64,000 nucleotides of DNA from Rhodopseudomonas palustris HaA2 (GCF_000013365.1 NC_007778.1:2542001-2606000), one strand, 5' to 3'; positions 49,001 to 56,307 are shown, numbered from the stretch's first letter. Numbers and translations: made by a program. The notes: generated by a model from the sequence alone, not told the origin.

Positions 49001-51350
49001 CACCTACAATGCGTCCGGTTCGACGACGTTGCAGCATCTCGCTGCGGGCGAAGCCACGACCGATACCTTCACCTACACGATCGACGACGGCAACGGCGGC
49101 ACCTCGACCGCGACCGTCACCGTGAACGTGCAGGGCGTCAACGACGTGCCCACTGGCACGAACGCCTCGCTGACGGTCAGTGAAGACGTCACCCGCGTGC
49201 TGATGCTGGCCGACTTCGGCTACGTCGACGACGACGGCGATGCGATGAGCGGCGTGACGATCACGTCGCTGTCGGCCAACGCCGGGCTGGGTCAGTTGCT
49301 CTACGGCAACGTCGCGGTCACAGTCGGTCAGTTCATCTCGGCGGCCGACATCGCCGCCGGCATGCTGAACTTCGCGCCCGTGGACAATGTTTTCACCAAT
49401 GTCGGCAGTGTCAGCTTCGGCTTCGAGGTGATGGACAGCACCGGCACCAGCGACGCCACCGAGAGGACGATCACCATTGGGTTCGGCAACGCGAACCAGG
49501 GGGACTTCACGTCACCCAACTACGACAGTCTCGTTGACGTGGTGCAGAATGCTGGTGTTTATTCCTATAGTGACGCTGGCGGTAGCGACACATTGCGAAT
49601 CCCGAACTCCAATTTTGCGACGCTGACGTCGCTGAGCTTCCTGCGCAGCGACAACAACCTCGAGATCGGATGGGCGAGCTACGGCAGCAACGGCTACGCC
49701 ACCGTCCTTAATCAATATGTCGGCACAAACCAGTTCGAGAACTTCCTGTTCCAGAGCAATGCAAGCTACGGGGGCGTCGCCATTGCGGGGCTCTATACTC
49801 TTGCGCAAAGCCTCGACAACACGGGTCTGTCCGGGTCGAGGATCATTGCCGGCACCGAGGCCAGCGACAGTATCTATGGTGGCGTCAACACCGATCTCAT
49901 GTTCGGCAATGGCGGCCACGACACGCTGTACGGCAATGCCGGCAACGACCTGCTGATCGGGGGACTTGGCAATGACCGGCTCGAAGGCGGCTTGAACGAC
50001 GACACCTATCTGTTCAGCCTCGCCGACGGCAACGACACGATTTTCGATGCCGGCGGAACCGGCGACAGGATCGTCATCAAGACCAACGGCGCCGACCTGA
50101 CGGGGCTCAATGCCCACGACACCAGTTCCGCGGCAGGGACCGGCCATCTGATGATCCAGTTCAATGGTCAGTCGGTCGATGTCGAAGCCCAGTACGACGG
50201 CACCGGCTATGCGGTGAACACCATCAACTTCGACAATGGCACCGTGTACGGCTATACGCTGGGTGATTACACCTTCAACGGCTCGGATCCGGCGACCGAC
50301 GCGGACGGCTTCCGCACCGTCAGCGTCTCGACCGGCAATAACTTCATTGCCGGCGAAATCGAAGCGGCCAACAAGATCACCGGTGGCTCGGGTGCGGACC
50401 TGATCTTCGGCGGCGATCTGGCCGATACGCTCAACGGCGGCGGAGGCAACAATCTGATCGTTGGCGGCAAGGGCAACGACACGCTCAGCGCCAGCACCGG
50501 CAACGACGTGTTTGCGTTCGGCATCCAGGACGGCACCGACACGATCACCGACAGCAGCGGAATTGCCGACGCGATCTTCATCGACACCAACGGCGCGGCG
50601 TTGTCGGGCCTCTCGGCTTACGACAACAACAACGGGACGTCGTCCGGCAGTCTGGTGATCCAATACAACGGCCAGCAGATCACCGTGGTCGATCATTTCG
50701 GCGGCAAGGCGATCGAAAGGATCTCGTTCGATGGCGGCTCGGTCGACGGCTATGACCTCGGCACATCGATCTACACCGTGCGGACCGACGATCCGAATTC
50801 GAGCGGTGGTGCGCGCACCGTCGATCTGTCGTTCACTTCATCGGACAACTTCATCGCAGGCGAGGACGGCAGCGCCAACGCCATCACCGGCGGCAGCGCC
50901 AGGGACCTGATTTTCGGGGGCGGGCATGACGACTTCTTGTCCGGTGGCGAAGGAAGCGATCTGCTGATCGGCGGCGGTGGAAACGACTTGCTAGCCGGCG
51001 GCTCGGGCAACGACACGTTGCGTGGCGGCGCGGGGGCCGACACTTTCGAATTGTCCAATACGGGATCGTCCAATTTCGATACTATCCTCGACTACAGCAG
51101 CGCCGAGGGCGACACGCTCGATCTGTCGGCTCTGCTCGATGCGGCGTATGGCCCCGGCAACAACGTCGATGCCAGTTTCGTTAGGCTGGTGAATGAGGGC
51201 AACGACGTGAAGGTCCAGGTCGACGTCGACGGTGCGACCGGCGGCCAGAACTGGGCGGATGTCGCGTTGCTGCAGGGCTACCACACGGCAGGCAACACCG
51301 TGCTGGCGCAGTTCGAGAACACCACTCACACGCTGACCGTCGCGGCCTGA
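34068..51350 (+). CDS. Giant LapA-type RTX adhesin exported by type I secretion
   Basis: A 5760-residue repetitive adhesin. The ATG at 34068 is chosen because GGAGG (34054-34058) lies 9 bases upstream; the in-frame GTG at 34041 precedes that site. Order of parts: a beta-rich N-terminal module (about residues 1-115) with PAAG at 119-122; about 18 DUF5801-type repeats (34600-43700); an internal RTX block (43862-44060); cadherin-like/Ig-like repeats with a nested insert (44566-48355); a VCBS-type repeat; a C-type-lectin-like domain (48389-48834). Terminal RTX repeats (49846-51060) and a type I C-terminal secretion region follow. Repeats are joined by acidic DDTPV-like calcium-binding linkers. 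The upstream type I system and LapG-like protease point to a cell-anchored biofilm or attachment adhesin whose release is controlled proteolytically. Confidence 0.93.
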   Translation: MNAPVLLAQLSGSSPDSSAISKPLKLAKPQSGQAVTVHLDGATKIDFSAISSEKLTFVRIGDRLIILFDNQSTVSIDPVFSNTGAPLPEVSFDMGLDRVLNGTAFAELFPITTDQSVLPAAGTPGAPSSPSGANFGSFTIDALSGGTPLDLLGAEAAGTQAVANQQTATSTPIPGGADTIILNEDGLFEGQPGGLGDTGGTLTSFTGSLNIDFGTDVIGRSLAFAAAQPGLAGLTSGGQAVNLQFTTIDGQPVLIGYTGSDPSVTANQVFIVSLDVNSTIQGSYTVTLLRPLDHPIGGTEDTLNLTIAVIATDGSGDSAPLSIVIGVNDDSPVASTVASTTLVEQTGEGNTFVSSAVTASLGIGWGADSGNSSIDGGSSGAVALGDRSLVFADSTLAALASLGLTSNGEAISYALSADGTSIVASAAGGRAVFTVALSDTDSGSYTFTLLDNLDHVGANGATQPLTFAVVATDADGDPVASSFIVDITDDTPVANPGTASTVEDESLPGGNNEGDGLLAAVSGVSLNIDWNSDDANSNAGQPGDRSVAFTDADVTVSGAYGETLTSLGQVVRFTVLSTGELVGYTGESVPTSTGAANVVLFASLSDINNGEYSFTLVKPLDHAAGSDENTLSLTFNYTATDSDGDSSSNSFTVSVVDDVPVVGTPYQDGVVEEEQPIVVGAGNEDFGGAGDADGGITVVGVPIVLNDRTTQSTGGTLAIAWGADDANDGNGQPGDRAVAFTVEGIAALEAQQLTSRGQDIHYKVFTVNGGQVLVAYTGSTEPTSVPSNTNAAIAANVVFTVSLSDSGSGSYQFTLIDTIDHPGEVQGEESLALQFQFTATDSDGDTTAPASFSVKVIDDSPVAVGTILTRTVEEEQLAGGNEDTRGTGDGDFTLFGFADVTTASAGGPLNIFWGGDDSNVGGSNGYAGTQVAGDRSIVFGGSAGAYVADGVISAAVAAQFIGVSGGNGAINLADLTSGGQALVYTLSANGTVLTATAGNQTVFTVTLSDQGSGGAYLFNLSGVLDHPVSGSSASQEDALSFTFTFTARDGDGDIARSSFTVNVVDDSPVANTGTASRVEDESLAGGNNETEAPNLGASVSNVSLNIAWGADSANDGDGQPGDRSVAFSNANVAVSGAYQGTTLTSRGVAVHTTVLWDGTLVGYTGPTAPTSTSASNVVFFATLSDADSGAYSFTLVKPLDHAAGNGENTLALTFNYTATDSDGDTASNSFTVSIVDDAPVIGTPFQGGVVEEEQWIVVGPGNEDTSGAADGDYWGSFFGIPYFVDATTETTGGTLAIAWGADNANDNNGQPGDRTVSFTAAGIADLQAQLLTSRGETIHYKVFTLNGAEVLVAYTGDTPPSAVPWSTGAAIAANVVFIVGLSDSGNGSYAFTLIDTIDHPGAVQGEDALPLTFGFAATDSDGDTVTSSFTVKIVDDAPVIGRPDDETVREVDLPTTNYDTTHPDYPTSTVQTGDLDISWGADDNNSGAISNRSVAFTTAAGATGLTSDGSPISYSISADGTTLTAVTADSRVVFTVQLSDSGDGRYTFTLFDNIDHPSSGPNDDSLPLTFGFQATDGDGDTATSSFTVTIRDDEPTVGPNTTVRLDDDTLGGNPGGNGDDADAIAKTGTLVHNGGADGTASVLWSTAGLTLPSGFWFEVSADGTVMTITQDQGNGYVPVLTMTITNTTTGAYSVAQVAPIDHPQGTMPGYEDNVQFTVSYIVTDGDGDIKTGTISVNVDDDTPTVGANALIQLDDDALPGGNAGGVGDDVEATVLTGVLSHSGGADGTASVLWAPNGLTLPFGFWFTLSPDSKTMTITQLQDGTYVGVFQATITDTATGAYQITPLAAVRHNTPGIEDNVEISFQYRVTDGDGDVATGTLSINVDDDTATIGAIATRTVTELTASGFSNAFQAQSLSEVSLNISWGADDANPTAGAGAGDRSIAFAASLANAVPAGVTSNGFDLVYLLSADGQTLTAYRYENGHYLNGAGGDLGSAPSTGARVFSVSLSDSGSGSYSFTLYDNLDHASGAGANTLPLNFGFTATDSDGDATSGSFTVAVTDDVPVATGAPDLGAVTEVALDGGLSLTTGALNIDWNADDFGGRHLEFVTSGGNPVITPGLTSDGVPLVYVVRAASNGFDQELIAYKTGDAQIDSNAVFIIALNSPSNPTYVFTLYQNLDHTGVNGTTLPVTFEVRGVDGDGDTVDQTVTVNVADDTPTLTQTYRYNDVYEAQLSGGPDVDGHNFAVQFGADGYGATAFTGAIKLDIGPGLAGNVSFDLSAGAHREPLLTSEGRAITFVKVDANTIRGYVASADNGGNADETIIEIKLTDTDASATTTLYGVIDHIAVQDGSQIEGIRVDATVAFSDGDGDVVTGIIRTTIHDDAPVSTGAITASTVLDDDAFAGNAGGAGDVLDATTVSGAASALFTIGADGLKSVVLGATTAFSAIYTDGNGVSQTEQVTWGNPTVVSGATTWIASGVHGDAATLTINADGSYTFTVLKPLAHPTSGATEETLTLTFNYTVTDGDNDVAAGSLTVEVNDDTPTLAQVYRYNDVHESQLGGGPDVDSHSFAVQFGADGYGATAFTGAIRLDIGPGLAGNVSFDVSTGAHREPLLTSEGRAITFVKVDANTIRGYVASADNGGNPDETIIEIKLTDTDASATTTLYGVIDHIAVQDGSQIDGIRVDATVAFSDGDGDVVTGIIRTTISDDVPTVAVIANQSVTETTASGFSNVFQAQSLSNVSLNISWGADDANPTAGAGAHDRSVAFAASLANAVPTGVTSNGFDLVYLLSSDGQTLTAYRYENGHFLNGAGADLGTSPSNSARIFSVSLSDSGSGSYSFTLYDNLDHASGAGANTLPLNFGFTATDSDGDATSGSFTVDVVDDVPLVTANAEEGAVDERYLDGPHPSTFGNLAIDWNADDRNVHLTFTSTTVTDDLGNVLALTSGGVALKYAIVSADGSTNPLDEKLIAYKDGDTPDNPVFTVNLIAAGNPSYQFVLYQALDHTGTYDDTLTLTFGATGHDGDGDAVTQSFTVTLEDWAPQSKDVDAKTIEEAAGSVSTGNVDIEIDFGADGDSAGASVTFVSAGPLTVKTQDGNAVSLTSLGVGLSYVLSADGATLTAYRFNGTDYISETGVSLGSDLANASDAAVFTVTLSDSGTGSYNFTLLQPLDHPSATGSTQQLTLNFGFRIEDADGDDDFTNSFSVIVDAAGVVSTGYTAPDSAVFVNMSETSQTVDGQTVAAHSVTDRASVTDRVVGLDRLGSITMADGGSADDILVGGVGDNKLFGNGGNDTLIGGGGSNTIQGGAGNDTIIYNVGSGGVDTVEGGSDTDTQIIVGTGGAETFNINAVSLGGISHVAANIGATVELADGANYEVATTAVEEWVVNGGGGGDTFSVTGALLGTGLATSTLHIDGGDGNDVVDLSGYAGDIRVVSDGGADADRVQFGFDYNEATYAKVFALDGVTLIGVDVTYNGVTSTFTNYESFVFTDGTRLLPALFNTAPVAQDDTIMASEDAPLTIDSLLRLLDNDSDIDGNTLTVTGVANATHGTVSLNNGNPIFTPDANFSGVAGFDYTVSDGNGGSATAHVTVDVAPKADAPVLSISSTNPTTAEEGAIDLAVGAALADLDGSETMTVSLGGVPSGFVLTDGQGHSALSTGAAIVVTGWTLSTLSLTPPSNYNGAFTVQVSATVTDSAVLSDGQTHTDVRTEVQSINVVVTPANDVPVAGADALSSVKEDSGVRIISFASLLGNDSAGPANESGQSLTITALSNVVGGTATISGTNILFTPAANFNGTASFDYTVQDNGQTAGVDDFKSNVGHASFTVTPVADAPVGTSNTVTATEDGAHVFTAAEFGFTDPLDSPANNFTGVVISTLPMAGTLTNHGVAVTAGSMVSIADINAGHLVYTPAANGAGDDYASFTFRVQDDGSVSGQGVRLEFQLASGWTGTSGTNYGWGTATQAPGLSPNQTAVAFAESVTGSTIRTDASGQPNAIATTGATYHLTFDHLQYVGYGAGTITIDVYAGTTLIGHFTHNFNAANPTVSYDTTTAVPVGEDGNSLSVVFTANSTFALDNVSLSQVVSPGVYGANLLVNGDFGSGSYYIGDNVDDTPKTMTIDVTPVNDLPVAVIDNPSGSAPGYTITEDTIWATFNAIGNDTLDPDAGAPNNITITAVTIPTNYIGITDSDLRVTVDPDNKIRVELLGADWQKLGSGSSLVIPISYTLHGDGTDVSTAQMMVRVTGVNDAPVLDVSKAPAITLAEDAGAPSFAGKVQVSSLVGFAGTAGIGNVTDDGYIVGIAITGANAANGTWSWSMDGINWSQINAASLSDSHALLLYGDYYVYFQPAAGFDGTVSNGLTIRAWDQSAGTPGSYANTTTNGGSTAFSSATDTVVVNVTGVDDPTMISGDTAGTIRELGGIANSQSDPLNGVARGDLNSVDPDSGAGNDLWQLVSVTGSDNGYGWYQITADGQWTYSLNDALPAIQALKENQATLTDSFTVYTQDGTAQTVTVQILGNNDAPTLQTALADQTSAEDQPFGFTIPANTFADADGRLDGTSNPLTYEAVLSDNSALPAWLSFDPATGTFSGTPPQDFVGSIDVKVYASDGEYAASEGFTLTVTPVNDKPALDLDGNDSSGETGSDYQASYTIGGVAKAIADVDSHLGDVDTTTMASAMIVLTNAQAGDALNLNTALLDGLGIVTHTVDTSVAGKITVTLGGSASLAAYGSAIESVTFSSTGASGVDRTVTVTVSDGSAWSDVATTTIDVTPASSTAVAQGDTISLVPTGWTWLSDNGHIYKFVGTSTSWDAAVSSAASMIAGQSYLATVTSAGEDGLIDSLVGSGNRSYLGASDAATDGTWVWATGPEAGQVLYMGGLAVNGAYTDWSGSGPSGTSPGGFEEDYLATDLSHFWNDVSLSGSSNTIGYTAEAGGGGTTYAAITEDAPFSFSQSWLLSNDSNAPAAIASVSSTSAKGAAVSYDALTGLITYNASGSTTLQHLAAGEATTDTFTYTIDDGNGGTSTATVTVNVQGVNDVPTGTNASLTVSEDVTRVLMLADFGYVDDDGDAMSGVTITSLSANAGLGQLLYGNVAVTVGQFISAADIAAGMLNFAPVDNVFTNVGSVSFGFEVMDSTGTSDATERTITIGFGNANQGDFTSPNYDSLVDVVQNAGVYSYSDAGGSDTLRIPNSNFATLTSLSFLRSDNNLEIGWASYGSNGYATVLNQYVGTNQFENFLFQSNASYGGVAIAGLYTLAQSLDNTGLSGSRIIAGTEASDSIYGGVNTDLMFGNGGHDTLYGNAGNDLLIGGLGNDRLEGGLNDDTYLFSLADGNDTIFDAGGTGDRIVIKTNGADLTGLNAHDTSSAAGTGHLMIQFNGQSVDVEAQYDGTGYAVNTINFDNGTVYGYTLGDYTFNGSDPATDADGFRTVSVSTGNNFIAGEIEAANKITGGSGADLIFGGDLADTLNGGGGNNLIVGGKGNDTLSASTGNDVFAFGIQDGTDTITDSSGIADAIFIDTNGAALSGLSAYDNNNGTSSGSLVIQYNGQQITVVDHFGGKAIERISFDGGSVDGYDLGTSIYTVRTDDPNSSGGARTVDLSFTSSDNFIAGEDGSANAITGGSARDLIFGGGHDDFLSGGEGSDLLIGGGGNDLLAGGSGNDTLRGGAGADTFELSNTGSSNFDTILDYSSAEGDTLDLSALLDAAYGPGNNVDASFVRLVNEGNDVKVQVDVDGATGGQNWADVALLQGYHTAGNTVLAQFENTTHTLTVAA
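34422..34433 (+). other. Candidate LapG cleavage motif PAAG in the adhesin
   Basis: Residues 119-122 of the adhesin read PAAG, between a structured N-terminal module and a Pro/Gly/Ser linker. LapG cuts LapA between the two alanines of TAAG at residues 107-110; PAAG is an accepted variant. Another AAG at residues 156-158 is preceded by Glu and fits less well. Confidence 0.65.
34600..43700 (+). repeat. Array of about 18 DUF5801-type adhesin repeats
   Basis: The array repeats a roughly 170-residue unit. Each opens with a VEDE/VEEE/DDD acidic motif, passes through LNISWGADDAN, DRSVAF, LTS-G, VFTVSLSDSGSGSYSFTL and LDH motifs, and closes with FTATDSDGDTASNSFTVSVV then DDAPV. I counted 18 units by these closing motifs. 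Several are near copies of others at DNA level (35571-36650 with 37299-38390; 40730-41215 with 41700-42195; 39750-40250 with 42210-42715). Confidence 0.8.
43862..44060 (+). repeat. Internal RTX (calcium-binding nonapeptide) block
   Basis: Glycine/aspartate nonapeptides such as LFGNGGNDTLIGGGGSNTIQ and GGAGNDTIIYN lie in the middle of the protein, more than 7 kb before the C-terminal RTX block. RTX repeats fold into Ca2+-bound parallel beta-rolls after export. Confidence 0.8.
45861..46370 (+). other. Jelly-roll-like domain nested inside a cadherin-like repeat
   Basis: About 170 residues interrupt a cadherin-like repeat. The host repeat runs to FTFRVQDDGSVSG and resumes at DNVDDTPKTMTIDVTPVND. 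The insert has HLTFDHLQYVGYGAGTITID, SLSVVFTANSTFALDNVSLS and NLLVNGDFGSGSYY, features of carbohydrate-binding jelly-roll modules. The exact family is not identified. Confidence 0.55.
48389..48834 (+). other. C-type-lectin-like domain in the adhesin
   Basis: About 149 residues carry CTLD landmarks in order: GHIYKFVGTSTSWDAAVSSA, SYLATVTSAGEDGLIDSLVG, YLGASDAATDGTWVWATGPE, YTDWSGSGPSG, and HFWNDVSLSGSSNTIGYTAE. The WND motif and the W-x-W core are the usual fold signature. It is a likely ligand- or carbohydrate-binding site near the exposed end of the adhesin. Confidence 0.65.
49846..51060 (+). repeat. C-terminal RTX repeats of the adhesin
   Basis: Three clusters of GGxGxDxL nonapeptides are present: LYGNAGNDLLIGGLGNDRLE, NLIVGGKGNDTLSASTGND, and LLIGGGGNDLLAGGSGNDTL. 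Globular linkers separate them. The last cluster is followed by DTFELSNTGSSNFDTILDYS and about 95 residues that form the type I secretion target region. Confidence 0.88.
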
Positions 51351-51366
51351 GCCTCGGCAAAAAGTC

Positions 51367-51399
51367 AAAGACCCGCCGGTGATCGCCGGCGGGTCTTTT
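51367..51399. terminator. Strong bidirectional rho-independent terminator
   Basis: AAAGACCCGCCGG (51367-51379) pairs perfectly with CCGGCGGGTCTTT (51386-51398) over a 6-base loop. T-runs lie on both outer sides. It follows the adhesin stop by 16 bases and also lies downstream of the convergent - strand gene. Confidence 0.9.
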
Positions 51400-51437
51400 C
51401 ATTTCGGTGCATCGTTGTCTGCGTCGTCGTCAGTGGC

Positions 51438-51917
51438 TCAGATCTTCTGCCCGCCCGGTCCGACGCCGACCGTCACGGTGATGCGCTGCAGTTCGATGCG
51501 GCCCTGCGGGAATTTGACTTCCAGCGTCACGGTGTCGGTGCCGGCGAAGTCGGCCTTGCTCTGGTAGAACGCGACGAAGCCCGGCACCTCAAGCGCCAGG
51601 CATTGCTTGTAGTTGGTGGCACTGATCTTGCCGCGCTTGATCTGCACCGTGCCGTTGCCGGGCGGGCTGACCAGCCGGATCGAGGGCAGCGGGCCGGAGC
51701 TGCAGTCCGGCTGGACGTTGACATAGACCCCGACGCGGACCGGTTTGCCGGCGGCGGCGCGGGCGTTGCGCTCGACCGTGGCGGTGGACGGTGGAGCCGG
51801 GGAGGGCGCCGGCGACTGGGCGGCGGCCGCAGTCAGTGTGGCCGTCATTGCGCATGCGGCCAGTGCAGCGATCGTGCCCTTGCGCCTGGTTCTCGGTCCG
51901 TCGATCGTCGCCCGCAT
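51438..51917 (-). CDS. Secreted protein of unknown function
   Basis: A 159-residue exported protein. A basic N-terminus (RRKG) precedes a hydrophobic signal core (TIAALAACAMTATLTAAAAQ). A Pro/Ala-rich linker follows, then a compact domain with two cysteines (QPDCSSG and NYKQCLALEV) and beta-strand-like segments. I do not recognise the family. An in-frame start nearer the hydrophobic core is possible. It is convergent with the giant adhesin and shares its terminator. Its pattern (VSPPGNGTVQIKRGKIS, then TLEVKFPQGRIELQRITVTV) could suit a small periplasmic Ig-like or pilus-associated domain, but that is a guess. Confidence 0.7.
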   Translation of the reverse strand: MRATIDGPRTRRKGTIAALAACAMTATLTAAAAQSPAPSPAPPSTATVERNARAAAGKPVRVGVYVNVQPDCSSGPLPSIRLVSPPGNGTVQIKRGKISATNYKQCLALEVPGFVAFYQSKADFAGTDTVTLEVKFPQGRIELQRITVTVGVGPGGQKI

Positions 51918-52040
51918 CGGTCGCTCGCTGTGGTCGCTGCCGGCGGCACCTTGCCGTAGTCCGTTGACGACTTCAACGATCCTGAGGTGGTCGCGCAGAA
52001 GAGGTTCAACGTTCGGCGCGGATCGGCGGACTCGCGTACC

Positions 52041-52712
52041 TCAAGCGTTGCCGGTCAGCCGCAGGATCGCCTCGACGACGTAGCGGCTGGATTGCGCGAT
52101 CCATTGCGTCGCGCCGCCGAGGCCGGCGAGCGGCATCAGAAAGACCAGCCCGATCAGGATCAGCATGCCGTACGGCTCGAGACGCGCCAGCGGCCGTCCC
52201 AGCACGCGCGGTAGCAGGCCGACGGCGATCCGGCCGCCGTCGAGGGGCGGGATCGGGATCAGGTTGAAGATCGCCAGCACGACGTTGATCAGCAGCGCAT
52301 TGGCGAGATTGCGCATCAGCCATTCGCCGGTCTCCCCGGGCAGGTCGATCAGGCGGATGGCGATCGCGGCGATCAGCGCCAGCGCGAGATTGATCGCGGG
52401 GCCGGCCGCTGCCACCAGGATCATGTCGCGCCGCGGGTTGCGCAATCCCCGAAAATTCACCGGCACCGGCTTGGCGTAGCCGAACAGGAACGGCGACTGG
52501 ATCGCCAGCAGCAGCAGTGGCAGCAGCACCGTCCCGAACGGATCGATATGCTTGATCGGATTGAGCGTGACGCGGCCGAGCATCCATGCGGTGTTGTCGC
52601 CGCAGGCCCGCGCCACGTAAGCGTGCGCCGCCTCGTGAAAGGTGATCGCGATCACGAGCGGCAGCGCCCACACCGAGATCACCAGCATCATGGTGGAAAG
52701 AGGGTCCGACAT
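52041..52712 (-). CDS. Site-2 protease family membrane metalloprotease (M50)
   Basis: A 223-residue multi-pass intramembrane zinc metalloprotease. The zinc motif HExxH is His26-Glu27-Ala-Ala-His30 in ITFHEAAHAYVARACGDN. The third ligand motif lies in IFNLIPIPPLDGGR. About five to six hydrophobic segments are visible and there is no PDZ domain, as in the compact standalone M50B group rather than RseP. The ATG at 52712 starts directly at the conserved N-terminus; the frame extends upstream to 53054 but that part lacks homology features. It is divergent from a membrane-anchored HtrA-like protease gene. Members of this family cut membrane proteins such as anti-sigma factors; the substrate here is unknown. 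Confidence 0.88.
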   Translation of the reverse strand: MSDPLSTMMLVISVWALPLVIAITFHEAAHAYVARACGDNTAWMLGRVTLNPIKHIDPFGTVLLPLLLLAIQSPFLFGYAKPVPVNFRGLRNPRRDMILVAAAGPAINLALALIAAIAIRLIDLPGETGEWLMRNLANALLINVVLAIFNLIPIPPLDGGRIAVGLLPRVLGRPLARLEPYGMLILIGLVFLMPLAGLGGATQWIAQSSRYVVEAILRLTGNA

Positions 52713-52942
52713 CGATCGTCCTGATGGCGCCGGCGCCATCCGCCGTTGCTGGTTCCCGATATAGGACCTTGATCCGACCCGCGCCACCGCCGCGCGCGCC
52801 GCGGAGCGCATCATGGCCGCGAATTCATGTTGGTTCGGCGGCTGTCCGTCACCGGGGTGGAACCCCCGGACATCGCCGGGCATTATGCAGCGGAACTCGT
52901 CGGAACCCGATCTGCGTTCCGATGAGATGCAAGGACCGAACG

Positions 52943-54109
<1,167 letters not shown>

Positions 54110-54251
54110 CCCCGGTCGCCGGCGCTCGGTCGCATCGAGGAAGCTGCTCGGCGCGAGCGAAGGGTGCAGAATGTGAGTAGTTCGAACGGCTTCGGGGCCC
54201 TGAACTTTCGGCTATCCGTAGTCCTACCAGTTCCAGCGTTAACGAGCTACT

Positions 54252-54266
54252 TAGAGCGCCGCTCTA
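54252..54266. promoter_or_regulatory. Inverted repeat just upstream of the chemoreceptor gene
   Basis: TAGAGCG and CGCTCTA (54252-54258, 54260-54266) are exact reverse complements around a single C. It lies about 28 bases before the chemoreceptor ATG and could be an operator or a small hairpin in the leader. Confidence 0.3.
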
Positions 54267-54294
54267 TCTTTTGCGACATCAAAGGATGGTCGCA

Positions 54295-56307
54295 ATGCTC
54301 AAGCTCAATCGAATCGGAAACAAACTCGGAATCGCCGGCCTGATCGGTATTTCTCTCGCGATCGGCATGGTGGTCAACCAGTCCATCACCGAATCGAAGG
54401 TGAAGGAGGCGACGCGGATCGCCGATGTTGAGGCGCAGGTTTCGGAGAAGGCGCTGATCGCCGAGTCGGAAATGCGCAACATGCAGCTCGCCGTGCGCGG
54501 CGTGCGGCTCTCGCGATCGCTCAAGGAACTCGATCAGCGCACGAGCCAATTCAATGAGGCCCGGGATTCCCAGGTCAAGCTGCTGGATGCCGCCATCTCG
54601 CTCGCGATTCTGCCGGGCGACAAGGACATGTTCACCGAACTCAAGAAGATGAACATCGAATATGCCGCCGGAGCCGGCGAGCAGGCCGAGCAGCATCGCC
54701 GAGGCCTTGATCTCAACCTCAAACGTGCGTCATTGGCCACCGAGTGGGACAAGAAGGTCGCGGCGCTGAAACCGGTGCTCGGCCCCGGTGCGGCGCTCGG
54801 AAATCTGCGCGAGGCGGACGGGGATTTCGCCGCCATCCGCTCGATCGGCTGGAAGTACTTCGTCGTCGACGAGAAAGACTACAAGGCCAAGATGGACGGG
54901 AAGATTTCGGAATCAGCCGAGAGTCTGAAGCGCGCCGCCGAGCAGGCGACGGACGCCGGTTCCAAGGCTGCGCTGCGCGACCTCGAGGGCCTGCTCGCGA
55001 CCTATGCCAAGACGACGAGCGAAGCATTTGCTGCCGATACGTTGAAGAACAGCATCAGTCGCGACCGGACTGTTCCGATCGCCAACAAAGCCGCAAAGAT
55101 GCTGCGCGGGGCGGTGGAGAAGTCGCAACAATCGGTGGCGGAAGCCAAGGCGCGGACGGCTGCGGAGATCGGCTGGTCGGGGCGGCTCAATCTCGCTTTC
55201 GGCGCTGCGATCATTCTGGTGCTGATCGGCTCCGCATTGTTCTCGTTCCTCGGCGTGGCCCGGCCCTTGACGCGGTTGAACGGCGCGCTCGGCGAGATCG
55301 CGGCGGGACGGCTTGACGTGAAGATCGTCGGCGCGGAACGCGGCGACGAGATCGGCGACATCGGCAAGACCGTGGGCGTGATCCAGGCCAACGCGGAACA
55401 GAAAGCCCGCGACGAAGTCGCGGCCAAGGCCGAGCTCGACCGCGAGCTCGCCCAGAAGCGCAAGCAGGACATGATCCGGCTCGCCGACGAATTCGAAGGC
55501 GCGATCGGCGAGATCGTGGACACGGTGTCCGCGGCCTCGGAAGAATTGGAAGCGTCCGCCACGTCGTTGACCACGACCGCGGAGCGGTCGCAGTCGCTCG
55601 CCACCACGGTGGCGTCGGCATCGGAAGAGGCCTCGACCAACGTTCAGTCGGTGGCGTCGGCGACCGAGGAAATGAGTTCTTCGGTCAATGAGATCAGCCG
55701 CCAGGTGCAGGAGTCGGCGCGGATCGCCCAGGAGGCGGTGGATCAGGCCCGATTGACCAACGACCGGGTCGAAGAGCTGGCTCAGGCCGCTGCACGGATC
55801 GGCGACGTTGTCGAACTGATCAACACCATCGCCGGGCAGACCAATCTGCTGGCGCTCAACGCTACCATCGAGGCGGCGCGTGCCGGCGAGGCCGGCCGCG
55901 GCTTCGCCGTCGTCGCCAGCGAGGTGAAAGCGCTCGCCGAGCAGACCGCCAAGGCGACCGGCGAGATCAGCCAGCAGATCAACGGCATCCAGTCCGCGAC
56001 CGAGCAGTCGGTCGCCGCCATCAAGGAGATCGGCGGAACGATCGGGCGAATGTCGGAGATCTCGTCGACGATCGCTTCGGCGGTCGAGGAGCAGGGCGCC
56101 GCGACTCAGGAGATCTCACGCAACGTCCAGCAGGCCGCCTACGGCACGCAGCAAGTGTCGGCGAACATCACCGACGTGCAGCGCGGCGCGACCGAGACCG
56201 GCGCCGCGTCGTCCCAGGTGCTGCACGCCGCACAATCGCTCTCCGGCGACAGCAACCGTCTCAAGCTCGAAGTCGAGCGGTTCCTCGGAACGGTACGCGC
56301 CGCCTAG
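54295..56307 (+). CDS. Methyl-accepting chemotaxis protein
   Basis: A 670-residue transmembrane chemoreceptor. TM1 is near residues 9-27 ([17 protein letters not shown]). A helical periplasmic ligand-binding domain follows to about 285, then TM2 ([20 protein letters not shown]) and a HAMP domain ([20 protein letters not shown]). The cytoplasmic signalling helices have the conserved tip [20 protein letters not shown]. The ligand is not predictable. I chose the ATG at 54295 because AAAGGA lies 8 bases upstream; an ATG at 54286 and a TTG at 54271 are in frame too. No che genes are adjacent, so it is an orphan receptor. Confidence 0.93.
   Translation: MLKLNRIGNKLGIAGLIGISLAIGMVVNQSITESKVKEATRIADVEAQVSEKALIAESEMRNMQLAVRGVRLSRSLKELDQRTSQFNEARDSQVKLLDAAISLAILPGDKDMFTELKKMNIEYAAGAGEQAEQHRRGLDLNLKRASLATEWDKKVAALKPVLGPGAALGNLREADGDFAAIRSIGWKYFVVDEKDYKAKMDGKISESAESLKRAAEQATDAGSKAALRDLEGLLATYAKTTSEAFAADTLKNSISRDRTVPIANKAAKMLRGAVEKSQQSVAEAKARTAAEIGWSGRLNLAFGAAIILVLIGSALFSFLGVARPLTRLNGALGEIAAGRLDVKIVGAERGDEIGDIGKTVGVIQANAEQKARDEVAAKAELDRELAQKRKQDMIRLADEFEGAIGEIVDTVSAASEELEASATSLTTTAERSQSLATTVASASEEASTNVQSVASATEEMSSSVNEISRQVQESARIAQEAVDQARLTNDRVEELAQAAARIGDVVELINTIAGQTNLLALNATIEAARAGEAGRGFAVVASEVKALAEQTAKATGEISQQINGIQSATEQSVAAIKEIGGTIGRMSEISSTIASAVEEQGAATQEISRNVQQAAYGTQQVSANITDVQRGATETGAASSQVLHAAQSLSGDSNRLKLEVERFLGTVRAA

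Noticed and set aside
34068-51350. RTX cytotoxin
   Set aside because: There is no pore-forming hydrophobic domain, acyltransferase gene or enzymatic effector domain. The repeats and linked LapG protease point to an adhesin.
52724-52942. N-terminal extension of the HtrA-like protease frame
   Set aside because: The sequence is Arg/Pro-rich without conservation features, and a good ribosome binding site precedes the ATG at 52943.
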